DNA of 33,110 nucleotides from an uncultured Pseudomonadota bacterium (GTDB taxonomy: Bacteria; Desulfobacterota; Binatia; Binatales; Binataceae), in NCBI GenBank assembly GCA_937889395.1, contig CALAOW010000009.1, positions 1 through 33,110 on the forward strand, in the 5' to 3' direction. A model generated the notes under the pieces. The model searched no databases. It saw only the letters and a program-made list of their open reading frames with translations, and was not told the DNA's origin. The position numbers were made by a program, and so were the translations under genes. Each line of letters begins with the position of its first letter. Positions within the stretch are counted from its first letter, which is position 1. Below are positions 1 to 9,280 of this stretch, piece after piece.

Positions 1-74
1 GCATTGAGAAGACGCGAAAATCTGCGCAGCGCATCTTTTCGCGACTACGCGATGGCAGCGGTGACCCCCGCACC

Positions 75-130
75 GCAGGGCTGAGCCCTGCACCCAGTAT
101 TAAGGCCGCGCTCCGTTGTCGCGCGCGGCC
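75..130. repeat. Two adjacent GC-rich hairpins (REP-like)
   Basis: The first hairpin has the 7-bp arms GCAGGGC (75-81) and GCCCTGC (85-91) around a TGA loop. The second has the 8-bp arms GGCCGCGC (104-111) and GCGCGGCC (123-130). Between them lies CAGTATTAA (95-103), which also occurs in the short repeat at 27225-27249. This looks like extragenic repeat material rather than a gene. No mobile-element protein is attached. Confidence 0.5.
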
Positions 131-170
131 GTTCCCGCGGGCGCGCGGAGGCCTGTTAGAACTTTTTTTG

Positions 171-196
171 TGTCATCCTGAGCGCAGCGAAGGAAC
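171..196 (+). repeat. Dispersed 'CATCCTGAGCGCAGCGAAGG' type repeat
   Basis: The segment starts TGTCATCCTGAGCGCAGCGA and continues AGGAAC. From general knowledge, near-identical sequences recur in intergenic DNA of many environmental GC-rich genomes. Only one copy was noticed in this window, so its repeat status rests on recognition rather than on copies seen here. Read on the minus strand it encodes a peptide like FLRCAQDDT, a frequent source of false ORFs. Confidence 0.5.
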
Positions 197-206
197 CCGG
201 ATCCTA

Positions 207-232
207 CCTCGCCCGTTATTTCACGGGAGAGG
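207..232. repeat. Hairpin repeat, 'CCTCTCCC...GGGAGAGG' family, copy 1
   Basis: Arms CCTCGCCCGT (207-216) and ACGGGAGAGG (223-232) pair with one mismatch around a 6-nt loop. GGTGAGGGT lies nearby at 257-265. A second, perfect hairpin of the same type is at 27289-27309, also next to a GTGAGGG/CCCTCAC segment. Two matching copies in 33 kb indicate a dispersed extragenic hairpin family. Confidence 0.6.
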
Positions 233-663
233 CGGCCGGCCGCTTGGCGGTCGGTAGGTGAGGGTGCAGCCGAATCAGCACTGCTGCGGGATGAGGGCTT
301 CGCCCTGTTAAGGTCAAATCGCATCGTCACACGGATGGTTGTATGCGGGCGCGGGTCGAAGCCGAGCCCATATTTCGCGACCGATCTGCCAACGGCGCCC
401 GCGCCGATGACGTTGCCCAACGACCGACTTTACTTATGATCTGACGGACATCGGGGTGCAGGCCACAGGGGAAGAAGAGGCGCCGCAAGTGCCATTACCC
501 AATCATCAAGCAGCTCCATAATCCGCCGCATGACAGGGAAATCTGAATTACCCTCGTTATCCACGGCACAAGATTATACCGGAAACATCCGCCTCACCGC
601 CTCCTCGGGGAAGTCGCATTCCTCAAGGGAACATGAAGGCATTTAACAGAAGAGAAATAGAAT

Positions 664-1539
664 CTATTTGAGAATCAATCCATCAGGACGTAGTAGGCTG
701 AATCGCTCCAGCATCTGCTGTTCGCGCGACGCCAGACCCCCGACCACGAGAGCCACTATCAAATAATCCAGGTCAAGTAACCCGTGAAACAGATTTTCTC
801 TGTTGAACGGAGCTCCCAGCCCGTGGCTAGCAAAGAAGTCCAAACCGGCGAGAAGCTGTACCTGAATCCATCTAAAGAACGTCCACTCCTCGTCGATTAG
901 CTTGGCGGGAGGTTGAGAACGGTGACGATGCCTCTTATAAAATCCGCGCATATCATCGTGGTCATCACGAATCTGAAGCGATTTGGCGCGCACAATCGCT
1001 GCCATATCTTCCGATTTTGCGCCATCAAATTCGGGTATTTTCTTAAAGTCGGTCCAAACATCGATCAGGATGTCGAGTCGCTTCTCCAATTCAACCGTCC
1101 TTTCGGTTGCGATCTTCTTCGTGCCCTCGTCCAATTCAAAAAAAGGACGCCCAGGGATTAACTTATCAGTTAGCACGATTCCCTTTATCCGGAGAACTTG
1201 CGATGCTGGTTTTCGCTTCTTTGATTCCGCTCTGAACATCTCCCCGATTCCCGGCAGCAGGACGATGTGTTTTTCAATAGCTTTGAGCTTGACGAGATTC
1301 GCAAATCTCCATCGATCCCACTTCCGAAAATGCTCATATTGAAGAATTTCTGTTACGCCGAATATCCACCCGTGTTTCACGTAAAAGCGCAGCTCTTGCG
1401 CCGTCACTCCTTGCAGAAAACTCTTGTCCAAGACGACAAGTGACCGGGCGAACGTTCCCTGAACGTCAACACCGAACGCTCTCTTCAACCGCCTTTTCAT
1501 TGCCCGGCTATGTTTTAAACGTCCGCCGCACCTCGGCAT
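664..1539 (-). CDS. Hypothetical protein, possible PIN-like domain
   Basis: This is a 291-residue protein (278 if translation starts at the second ATG, 1500). Neither start has a clear Shine-Dalgarno. I do not recognise the family. The N-terminal part has a hydrophobic strand ending in Asp (LVVLDKSFLQG, D38), then a conserved-looking Glu (GVTEILQYEH, E64). The C-terminal part has DLDYLIVALVVGG (D256/D258). This spacing of acidic residues around hydrophobic strands resembles PIN-like nucleases, but the middle 100-250 region is charged, helical and unfamiliar. The DNA is visibly more A/T-rich than the operon beside it and the gene stands alone, which suggests horizontal acquisition. A solitary toxin or phage-defence nuclease is possible. 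The PIN assignment is an inference from pattern only. Confidence 0.6.
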   Translation of the reverse strand: MPRCGGRLKHSRAMKRRLKRAFGVDVQGTFARSLVVLDKSFLQGVTAQELRFYVKHGWIFGVTEILQYEHFRKWDRWRFANLVKLKAIEKHIVLLPGIGEMFRAESKKRKPASQVLRIKGIVLTDKLIPGRPFFELDEGTKKIATERTVELEKRLDILIDVWTDFKKIPEFDGAKSEDMAAIVRAKSLQIRDDHDDMRGFYKRHRHRSQPPAKLIDEEWTFFRWIQVQLLAGLDFFASHGLGAPFNRENLFHGLLDLDYLIVALVVGGLASREQQMLERFSLLRPDGLILK

Positions 1540-1598
1540 CCAGTGCCATCTGTCGGTTCTTCACTCAGGGCGCAAGCGCGCGAAACGGAATTAATTGG

Positions 1599-2966
1599 TT
1601 ACGGGGTGCCGGCGTGCTTTTGGATGGCGGCGCTGATTTCCTGGGCGAGGGTTTTGATTTGGGCGGCGTCCTCTCCTTCGACCATCACGCGCGCGAGCAT
1701 CTCGGTCCCCGAATATCGCACCAGGAGGCGGCCGGCGCCTGCCAGGCGGCGCTCGGCGTCGGCGATGATTCGCTGGACGTCGGGCATCTCGGCAATCGGC
1801 GTGCGATTTCGCACGCGCACGTTTTCCAGGATTTGCGGCACGCGGCGCATCGCGCGCAGCTCGCCGAGCGTGCGCCCACTCTCGGCCATCTGCGCGAGCA
1901 CCATCAAGGCGCTGATCATTCCGTCGCCGGTGGTCGAGTAATCCATGAAGATCACGTGGCCCGACTGCTCGCCGCCCAGGTTGTACGAGTTCAGCCGCAT
2001 CTCGCGCGCAACCGCGGGGTCGCCGACCTCGGTGCGAATGAGCCGCACGCCCGCGTCGCGAAGCGCCAGCTCGAGTCCGAAGTTGCTCATCACGGTTGCG
2101 ACCACGGCGTTGTGGCTCAGCCGGCCTTGGGCGGCGAGCTTGCGGCCAAGCAGCGCCATCACGTCGTCGCCGTCGAAGACTTCGCCGCGCTCGTCGATCA
2201 GCATCACGCGATCACCGTCGCCGTCGAGCGCAATCCCGACGTTGGCGTGCTCGCGCGCAACGGTTTCACGGATCGCGTCCAGATGCGTCGCGCCACAATT
2301 CAGATTGATGTTGGTGCCGTCGGGATCGGCGGCGATCGCTACGACCTCGGCCCCCAGTTCCTCGAGCACCTCGGGACCGACCTTGTAGGCCGCGCCGTTG
2401 GCGCAATCGATCGCGACCTTCAGTCCGTCGAATGCGACCGAGCGCGGCAGGCATGACTTCAGAAACACCAGGTAACGGCCGAGCGCGTCGTCGATTCGCT
2501 TCGCCTTGCCGATATCGTCGGCGCGCGCGCGATGCATCCCGACCTCGCTTTCGTCGGACACCATCGCTTCGATTCGCCGCTCGGTCTGGTCGTCGAGTTT
2601 GAATCCATCGCGCGAAAAGAACTTGATCCCGTTGTCCTGGAAGGGATTGTGCGAGGCCGATATGACCACGCCGGCGTCGGCGCGCATGCTGCGGGTCAGA
2701 AACGCGATCGCAGGGGTAGGGAGAGGACCGACCAGCCACACGTCCACGCCCATCGAGCAGATTCCGGACTCGATCGCGGTCTCGAGCATGTAGCCCGAGA
2801 GGCGGGTGTCCTTGCCGATAAGAATTCTGCGATGACGACCGGTGGAATCGCGGAACATATGGGCGAGCGCGCGGCCGAGCTTGAGCGCGGTCTCGGAGGT
2901 AATCGGCTCCTGATTGGCGACTCCGCGGACGCCGTCGGTGCCAAACAGTTTACGATGGGTGGTCAT
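1599..2966 (-). CDS. glmM: Phosphoglucosamine mutase GlmM
   Basis: The enzyme converts glucosamine-6-phosphate to glucosamine-1-phosphate on the way to UDP-GlcNAc for peptidoglycan and LPS. The protein is 455 residues, normal for GlmM. It opens with the family signature KLFGTDGVRG. The phosphoserine loop SASHNP (about 103-108, S105 the phosphorylated Ser) marks it as a GlmM rather than a sugar-specific PGM. The metal loop DGDGDR is at 248-253, GGEQSGH lies in the third domain, and the C-terminal phosphate loop RYSGTE is present, followed by Met instead of the usual Pro. The start overlaps the 3' end of cdaR by 17 nt, so the genes are translationally linked. It is the last gene of the operon. 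In Firmicutes GlmM binds and restrains CdaA, and the gene order here is compatible with the same coupling. Confidence 0.97.
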   Translation of the reverse strand: MTTHRKLFGTDGVRGVANQEPITSETALKLGRALAHMFRDSTGRHRRILIGKDTRLSGYMLETAIESGICSMGVDVWLVGPLPTPAIAFLTRSMRADAGVVISASHNPFQDNGIKFFSRDGFKLDDQTERRIEAMVSDESEVGMHRARADDIGKAKRIDDALGRYLVFLKSCLPRSVAFDGLKVAIDCANGAAYKVGPEVLEELGAEVVAIAADPDGTNINLNCGATHLDAIRETVAREHANVGIALDGDGDRVMLIDERGEVFDGDDVMALLGRKLAAQGRLSHNAVVATVMSNFGLELALRDAGVRLIRTEVGDPAVAREMRLNSYNLGGEQSGHVIFMDYSTTGDGMISALMVLAQMAESGRTLGELRAMRRVPQILENVRVRNRTPIAEMPDVQRIIADAERRLAGAGRLLVRYSGTEMLARVMVEGEDAAQIKTLAQEISAAIQKHAGTP

Positions 2967-3933
2967 CGGCAGTAGTTGTCAGCTTCTCGTGATAGATCCG
3001 CAGTCTAACCTTGTCGGGCGAGTGGCGCACCAACTGCATTGCGTCAGGCAGTGTCACTTGCAGCGGCAATTCGTGCGAGCCCGGCGCAACGCCCTTGGCG
3101 TCAACGTAGGCCAGGCCCTTCGGCGCGAGACCCGCAAGCTTGACCGCAGGCCCGCGAATCGTCAGCGTCGCCTGTTTGGGTTCGACGCGGTACTTGAAGC
3201 CGCTGCCCCTGACTTCCACGTCGACCGCGCGAAACTCACGGTCGGCAATCGCCTCCGCGACATTGACCCGCGCATCGACATGACCCGTAGAGAATCCCAA
3301 CGCCGGATTGGGCGCCACGATATCAACCGAGCGGCCGGTCCCCGAGGTGAGTCCCTTCAAGTCGAAGGGTTCCGTGCTGACCGACGTAAGCGGCGCGATG
3401 AAACGACTGGGCCCGGCGATGGTGACGGTTGGCGGCGTAACATCGACCGAGGTAATCGTGTAGCCCGGCTCGACCTTGCCCTGAACCGCCAGATGGACCG
3501 GCACGTCGCGCGTAACCAGGCGATCGACATCAAGCGCCAATTGATCGGGCGAGATGCTGGTCACGGCGGTATTTCGTTCCACGTTGAACATCGCGGGATA
3601 TACCTTGAACTCGGATTGTCCCGCCGCAACGCCGCGCAGATCGATCTTGAGCGTGAGCCGCTCGGGATCCAGCAGCGACAGCAGGGTGCGCGGACCGGTG
3701 ACTTCGATTTTTACGACCGTCGGCGGATGGTTCACGATCACCATCCCCTGCGGCAGCGACCGATAGCTTATAGGCACCGTGAGCGGCTCGACTGAGCCCC
3801 GCTCGCCCGCGTTGACGAATATCCACAGCCCGATCGCGAGCGCTACCGCGAATATGCGCATCCCGATGTCGGCGCCGCGCAGCCGCCGCACGCCACTAAC
3901 TGCGAACAGATATTTGAAGTCGCCCAGCCTCAT
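2950..3933 (-). CDS. cdaR: YbbR-domain protein CdaR
   Basis: This is a membrane-anchored regulator of the diadenylate cyclase. The 327-residue protein has one transmembrane helix near residues 25-41 (GMRIFAVALAIGLWIFVNA). An extracytoplasmic stretch of several YbbR-type beta repeats follows, recognisable from recurring segments such as VVKIEVTGPRTLLSLL, VTIAGPSRFIAPL and ATLTIRGPAVKLAG. Each repeat ends in a 'sum to zero' style loop. CdaR is known in Bacillus and Listeria to contact CdaA through its membrane helix. It sits 36 nt after cdaA and overlaps glmM, the standard cdaA-cdaR-glmM order. The YbbR family is sequence-poor, so the assignment depends partly on context. Confidence 0.9.
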   Translation of the reverse strand: MRLGDFKYLFAVSGVRRLRGADIGMRIFAVALAIGLWIFVNAGERGSVEPLTVPISYRSLPQGMVIVNHPPTVVKIEVTGPRTLLSLLDPERLTLKIDLRGVAAGQSEFKVYPAMFNVERNTAVTSISPDQLALDVDRLVTRDVPVHLAVQGKVEPGYTITSVDVTPPTVTIAGPSRFIAPLTSVSTEPFDLKGLTSGTGRSVDIVAPNPALGFSTGHVDARVNVAEAIADREFRAVDVEVRGSGFKYRVEPKQATLTIRGPAVKLAGLAPKGLAYVDAKGVAPGSHELPLQVTLPDAMQLVRHSPDKVRLRIYHEKLTTTADDHPS

Positions 3934-3969
3934 CGTGCGTCGTCCCGTCGCTGTTTTGCCGCCGCGCGC

Positions 3970-4722
3970 CTAACCCGGCAGCTTCCTCAGTGTGGACAGG
4001 ACCTCGGCTGGTTCCAGTCCACGGCTCAGAACACCGCCGCGGGCAAGGGAAATCGTCCCGCTCTCCTCGGAAACGACCAGCACAACCGCGTCGCTGTCCT
4101 CGCTCATTCCAATAGCTGCGCGATGACGCGTGCCCAGCGACAGGCTTACGTTGGGGTTCTGCGACAGCGGCAGCAGGCACGCCGCCGCGAGTATCCGGTC
4201 GCCGTTTATGATCACGGCGCCATCATGCAGCGGAGAGCCGTTCGTGAAAATCGTCTCGAGCAGCTCGGGCGAGACCTTGCCGTCAACGGCTCTTCCGCTT
4301 TCGACGAACTCATTGAGGCCATCGTCCTGCTCGATCACTATCAGCGCGCCGACTCGACGCGCCGAAAGCCACGCCGCCGCGGTTGCTATTTCTTCCGCAG
4401 GCTTGACGGCAGCCGCACTGCGGCCCAGGAAGGATTGCGCACCGACACGGGTCAGCGCGCGCCGAATGTCCGCCTGGAAGATAACCACCAGGATCACAAA
4501 CAACGAACCGAGGAAGTTGTTCAAGAGCCAGTTGAGCGTGAACAGTCCGAGCACCTGCGACGCGACGAACGCGCCGCCCACGATCACCATCCCGACCACC
4601 ATCTGCATCGTGCGCGTGCCGCGGATCAAAAGCGCGATCCGGTAGATCACGTAGGCCACGATCAGGACGTCAACGACGTCCTGCCATCGCGGCTGCGGTA
4701 TCATGGGTATGTAGTTATGCAT
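3970..4722 (-). CDS. cdaA: Diadenylate cyclase CdaA (DisA_N/DAC domain)
   Basis: The enzyme makes c-di-AMP from two ATP at the cytoplasmic membrane. The protein is 250 residues. Three membrane helices lie at roughly 15-34, 38-60 and 62-83, followed by a linker helix and the DAC domain (about 105-240). Both catalytic signatures are present: DGA (167-169, in LHDGAVIINGDRI) and RHR (199-201, in GTRHRAAIG). The ATG at 4722 overlaps the folP stop by 8 nt. An alternative ATG six codons later (4704) would remove only MHNYIP. No c-di-AMP phosphodiesterase gene is in the window. Known CdaA roles in cell-wall and potassium homeostasis fit the downstream glmM. Confidence 0.96.
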   Translation of the reverse strand: MHNYIPMIPQPRWQDVVDVLIVAYVIYRIALLIRGTRTMQMVVGMVIVGGAFVASQVLGLFTLNWLLNNFLGSLFVILVVIFQADIRRALTRVGAQSFLGRSAAAVKPAEEIATAAAWLSARRVGALIVIEQDDGLNEFVESGRAVDGKVSPELLETIFTNGSPLHDGAVIINGDRILAAACLLPLSQNPNVSLSLGTRHRAAIGMSEDSDAVVLVVSEESGTISLARGGVLSRGLEPAEVLSTLRKLPG

Positions 4723-5638
4723 TGGGCCTGAACCGCCGATCCCGTCCCGCCATCGCCGCGGCCATTGCCACCACGGCGACGGCCGCGCCGGCGTCGTGCG
4801 CGCGCACGATCGACGCGCCCGCGGCCACTGCCAGCGCGTTGGCAGCCGCGCTGGCGAATTCCAGCTCTCGCTCGCCGGCGCCGGCTATTCGCGCCACAAA
4901 GCTCTTGCGCGACGCTCCTACCAATACGGGATAGCCGAGCGCACAGAGGTCGGGCAAGGCGGCCAGCAATTTGAGATTATGCTGGGCGGTCTTGGCGAAG
5001 CCTAGTCCCGGGTCGACGATGATTCGCGAGCGCACAACTCCCGCCGCGGCGGCAAATCGCGCGCGCGCCTCCAGGTATTCGGCGACCTCGCGCACCACGT
5101 CGCGGTAGCGTGCGAACTCGATATGATTGGCGAGACCGCCGCGCATATGCATCAGCACCACCGCGCACTTCGTTCGCGCCGCAAGCGGCGCCATTTCGCA
5201 GTCGTGCTCAAGCGCCGTGATATCGTTGATTATCGCCGCGCCCGACTGAAGCGCGATTCGTGCGACCTCCGCGCGGCGCGTGTCGATCGAGATTGGCACT
5301 CGCAGCCGCTTGCCCAAGCGCTCGAGCACCGGCCTGACTCGCGCGAGCTCGACCTCGACCGGCACCTCCGACGCGCCCGCGGGACGCGAGGATTCACCGC
5401 CGACGTCGATCAGGTCGGCGCCTGCCGCTTCCATCGCAAGCGCGTGCTCGACGGCGCGGTCCGCATCCAGATATCTCCCGCCATCGGAGAAGGAGTCGGG
5501 CGTGACGTTGAGCACGCCCATTACTGCGGGGAACTTGATTACGCGACCGTCGTAAAGCTTGAGATACGGGGATTGAGAGGCGCGCTTGCGCAAGCCTCTA
5601 TCACTTGATGATTTGGTTTTGATCCGCGAGCGTCGCAT
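4715..5638 (-). CDS. folP: Dihydropteroate synthase FolP
   Basis: The enzyme condenses p-aminobenzoate with 7,8-dihydropterin pyrophosphate in folate synthesis and is the sulfonamide target. The protein is 307 residues, about 25 longer than E. coli FolP because of a basic N-terminal extension (MRRSRIKTKSSSDRGLRKRA). The core begins with the signature GVLNVTPDSFSDGG (41-54), then DVGGESSRPAG (78-88), DPGLGF, GASRKSF and a C-terminal SIVRAHDAG in place of the common RVHDV. The extension makes the exact start uncertain. The order ftsH-folP is common in Proteobacteria, with glmM following. Here cdaA and cdaR are inserted between folP and glmM, as expected for lineages that use c-di-AMP. Confidence 0.95.
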   Translation of the reverse strand: MRRSRIKTKSSSDRGLRKRASQSPYLKLYDGRVIKFPAVMGVLNVTPDSFSDGGRYLDADRAVEHALAMEAAGADLIDVGGESSRPAGASEVPVEVELARVRPVLERLGKRLRVPISIDTRRAEVARIALQSGAAIINDITALEHDCEMAPLAARTKCAVVLMHMRGGLANHIEFARYRDVVREVAEYLEARARFAAAAGVVRSRIIVDPGLGFAKTAQHNLKLLAALPDLCALGYPVLVGASRKSFVARIAGAGERELEFASAAANALAVAAGASIVRAHDAGAAVAVVAMAAAMAGRDRRFRPNA

Positions 5639-5727
5639 CGCACCGGCCCCACTGCCCCTCAGCCACGCGGCAACCGACTCGCCGTGGCGAATCGATCAGA
5701 GCGCCGCGGCCACGCCGGCGAAGACGA

Positions 5728-7662
<1,935 letters not shown>

Positions 7663-7713
7663 GCTATATACGAAAGTATCACGCGCGTTGATGCGCACGC
7701 AACGTGGTAAGCG

Positions 7714-9129
7714 CTAAGCCGCGATTTCAGAAGCCTCAACGCGCAGTACGGTTTCGGTGGCCTTGGTGACCAGCGCGCAGTCCGCGCGCGCAAGCCCCGG
7801 AAGCCACGCGATTTCGCCGCCGACCGTGACCACGGGGAAGCGCTCCCGCCGTGCCCGTGGCAACTTGCGATCCACAAACACGTCATGGACCTTCCGCGTC
7901 CCGCGCATCCCCATCGGATGCATCCTGTCGCCCTTCATAAAATTGCGCGCGACCAGCGGGCCGTCCGCGATATTCGCAGCATCGAACATCGCGACTGACA
8001 AACCATCCGGCATCGACGCGTCTCCAGCCGCAATCGTCGAAGCCTCGAACTTGAAACCTGCCGCTCCGACCACAGTGATTCCGTCCGCCGCAATCGCAAC
8101 CGAGAATCCCGCGCCGGCGCCTGATCCCTTCCGCTCAGCCCCCGCCTCGATCAACTGAAAAAAATTGTACTCGCGCTCGGCGCGCCAGCCGCCCGGAAGA
8201 TCGATCGAGTCGCTCGGGCCGCCTTCCAGGATGAGTTGGCGCATCGCCTCGATATGCGCGCGCGAAATTCTGCGTAAAGATCCCCTCCGCTCGGAGAGAA
8301 ACAGCCGAATCGCAACCGGTTGCACCGCGCGATTCAGCCCGCTGAATCCCGACACCTCGAGCGCACCGCCGCGCCGACGCATAGCGTCCAGCTCGCGCGC
8401 GGCAATCGCCGCGACCAGCTCGTCGAGCGAGCGCATCTCGGCCGCAACTTCCACCAGCCGCCCGCCAAGCCCCGGCGCGTATTCGCGCTCGAGCATCGGG
8501 AGCAGTTCGGCGCGAATCCGGTTGCGCAGAATGTCGCGCGACGAATTCGTCGAATCTTCCACGAACGCAGTCGCGCGCGCGTCCAGGTAGCCGCGAATCT
8601 CGGCGCGCGAAATCGACAGCATCGGACGAATCAACCGGCCCGGCCCGTGTTCGGCCATCGCCGCCATCCCCGCCGCGCCGGCGCCGCGCATCAGGCGCAT
8701 CAGCACGGTCTCGGCCTGGTCGTCCCGATGGTGCCCGAGCGCGACATAGTCGGCTCCCACGCGGTCCGCGACGCGCCCAAGAAAATCGCGGCGAACCTCG
8801 CGCGCACGCTCCTCGAAGTTCGCGCTCGAAATCGACGCGTCGAGTCCCTCGGCGCGTTCGACGATCAATTCAACACCAAGTCGCGCACACATAGCGCGCA
8901 CAAAAGCTTCGTCGCGATCCGACTCGACCCCTCGAATCCGATGGTTCAAATGCGCCGCCGCAATCCGGAGTCCCAGCCTCTCGCGAAGCTCAAGGATCGC
9001 ACAAGTAAGCGCAACCGAATCAGCCCCGCCGGAAAGCCCGATCAGTATAGATGCGCCCCGACGGATCCCCGCGCGCACCAAGGCCGCCTCGACCGCGCCG
9101 AGCACGATGCTTTCCGCATCCCGAACCAT
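7714..9129 (-). CDS. tilS: tRNA(Ile)-lysidine synthase TilS
   Basis: The enzyme uses ATP and lysine to convert C34 of the CAU-anticodon tRNA-Ile to lysidine, allowing AUA decoding. The protein is about 471 residues. The N-terminal PP-loop is SGGADS (near 33-38, in LIGLSGGADSVAL). AAHLNHRIRG and ALGHHRDDQAETVLMRLMRG are typical of the tRNA-contacting N-terminal half. A TilS substrate-binding region and the small C-terminal domain (RKVHDVFVDRKLPRARRERFPVV) complete it. A GTG immediately upstream (9130-9132) is an equally possible start. It is the first gene of the minus-strand operon. The tilS-ftsH pairing is widespread in bacteria. Confidence 0.96.
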   Translation of the reverse strand: MVRDAESIVLGAVEAALVRAGIRRGASILIGLSGGADSVALTCAILELRERLGLRIAAAHLNHRIRGVESDRDEAFVRAMCARLGVELIVERAEGLDASISSANFEERAREVRRDFLGRVADRVGADYVALGHHRDDQAETVLMRLMRGAGAAGMAAMAEHGPGRLIRPMLSISRAEIRGYLDARATAFVEDSTNSSRDILRNRIRAELLPMLEREYAPGLGGRLVEVAAEMRSLDELVAAIAARELDAMRRRGGALEVSGFSGLNRAVQPVAIRLFLSERRGSLRRISRAHIEAMRQLILEGGPSDSIDLPGGWRAEREYNFFQLIEAGAERKGSGAGAGFSVAIAADGITVVGAAGFKFEASTIAAGDASMPDGLSVAMFDAANIADGPLVARNFMKGDRMHPMGMRGTRKVHDVFVDRKLPRARRERFPVVTVGGEIAWLPGLARADCALVTKATETVLRVEASEIAA

Positions 9130-9280
9130 CACGGATGAGGTTATTCCCGCATGAGATCCGCATCAACGCGCCCCCTCTCTCCTACGATTGTCCCCTTCCG
9201 ACATAGTTGGAGCCGCACGATCGGCACGCTAAACTCGCGTAGCTGAACCGCATATCCGGCGACATCACGCAAAAACTACA
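9130..9280. promoter_or_regulatory. Divergent intergenic region tilS / leuS
   Basis: About 150 bp separates two genes read outward, so promoters for the tilS-glmM operon and for leuS should lie here. I could not identify convincing -35/-10 pairs, and there is no T-box-like leader for leuS. The call rests on gene geometry. Confidence 0.35.

Larger units (their letters stand above)
1..663. other. Gene-poor, repeat-bearing left end
   Basis: No reading frame here has convincing coding character. Frame 1 is open from the window edge to a TGA at 82-84 and could be the last ~27 codons of a gene lying outside, but nothing in it is recognisable. From 75 to about 270 the DNA is a run of GC-rich hairpins and repeat-like segments, listed separately. 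A minus-strand frame over 100-420 crosses these repeats and is judged spurious. From 430 to 564 (-) there is a 44-codon GTG-initiated frame preceded by a TATAAT at 573-578 (-). It has no Shine-Dalgarno or recognisable domain, so it is not called. A T-run at 163-169 follows GC-rich dyads and might act as a terminator for something to the left. Confidence 0.5.

Noticed and set aside
100..420. 106-codon minus-strand open frame
   Set aside because: It runs through the GC hairpins and the CATCCTGAGCG-type repeat, has no domain, and its peptide is typical of repeat read-through.
430..564. 44-codon minus-strand frame with TATAAT upstream (573-578), possible leaderless gene
   Set aside because: No -35 element, no Shine-Dalgarno and no recognisable sequence. 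A single hexamer match is expected by chance.
1440..2456. Long plus-strand open frame opposite glmM
   Set aside because: It is an antisense shadow of glmM in GC-rich DNA. The peptide is low in hydrophobic residues and full of His/Arg, as shadow frames are.
9130..9280. T-box or other leader riboswitch for leuS
   Set aside because: No T-box consensus, specifier loop or terminator/antiterminator pair could be seen.
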